From: Prochilodus magdalenae | Lineage: Eukaryota; Chordata; Actinopteri; Characiformes; Prochilodontidae | Direction: 5' to 3' | Assembly (NCBI GenBank): GCA_024036415.1 | Contig: JAMWET010000150.1 | Location: 198,501-262,500, forward strand | DNA length: 64,000 nucleotides | Part shown: positions 63,970-64,000 of the stretch, piece by piece | How positions within the stretch are numbered: position 1 is the first letter of the stretch | How the letters are laid out: every line of letters begins with the position of its first letter | Program-made: the position numbers and the translations under genes | The notes under the pieces: generated by a model | What the model saw: only the letters and a program-made list of their open reading frames with translations | What the model was told of the DNA's origin: nothing | The model's database searches: none

Positions 63970-64000
63970 TAGATTTAGGGGGAAATTACTTTTTCACATA
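63970..64000. mobile_element. Tc1 terminal-repeat-like sequence cut by the window edge
   Basis: 'tagatttagggggaaatt' and 'actttttcacata' match the inner terminal repeat of the IR/DR lineage (compare 'taggtttagggggcaaacac' at 30643). It may be the far side of the element at 61709-62719 or a separate copy. The window ends here. Confidence 0.55.

Overview
The window looks like intergenic or intronic DNA from a teleost fish, most likely an otophysan (characin, catfish, carp or electric-fish relative). The reasons are the AT-rich, CpG-poor background, the large number of decayed Tc1-like DNA transposons of kinds known from fish genomes, an L2-type LINE 3' end, a tRNA-SINE-like repeat and short palindromic 'accagc' repeats. 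Nothing suggests a prokaryote: there are no ribosome binding sites, operons or compact coding. I could not place any host protein-coding gene with confidence. Almost all ORFs of 60-170 codons are chance frames or lie in transposons, and several listed starts are TTG or GTG.

Layout. 0-5 kb: a recurring repeat, then a degraded Tc1 element with nested (IR/DR-like) ends and a TA target duplication (2402-3736). 5.07-5.6 kb: a small non-autonomous Tc1 element with perfect 31-bp inverted ends that still encodes the DNA-binding N-terminus and the last codons of its transposase. 5.6-10 kb: unique. 10.2-14.8 kb: four Tc1 remnants from three lineages. 15-21 kb: a SINE-like repeat and palindromic repeats among unrecognised DNA. 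25.7-31.1 kb: a LINE tail, Tc1 remnants, a MITE-like palindrome and a GC-rich patch with a possible exon. 33-40 kb: two copies of a fish palindromic repeat and a decayed non-LTR reverse transcriptase. 41-44 kb: a degraded Tc1 copy, then a CpG-retaining patch with a 41-codon basic ORF, then an L2-type tail. 44.5-53.4 kb: the longest repeat-poor stretch, with three CTCF-like motifs. 53.4-55.8 kb: degenerate repeats and a Tc1 remnant. 60.9-64 kb: a graveyard in which two Tc1 lineages and duplicated LINE 3' ends are interleaved.

The elements do not form a pathway. What links them is transposition history: at least eight Tc1-like lineages left remnants in 64 kb, nearly all internally deleted or frame-shifted. 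I found no convincing undescribed system. The items most worth checking are the small ORF and CpG patch at 41.9 kb, the near-intact Tc1 deletion derivative at 5.1 kb, the mosaic at 62.7-64 kb, and the candidate exons at 16.7, 18.3 and 29.6 kb. Lineage assignments rest on remembered fish repeat sequences, not on a search.
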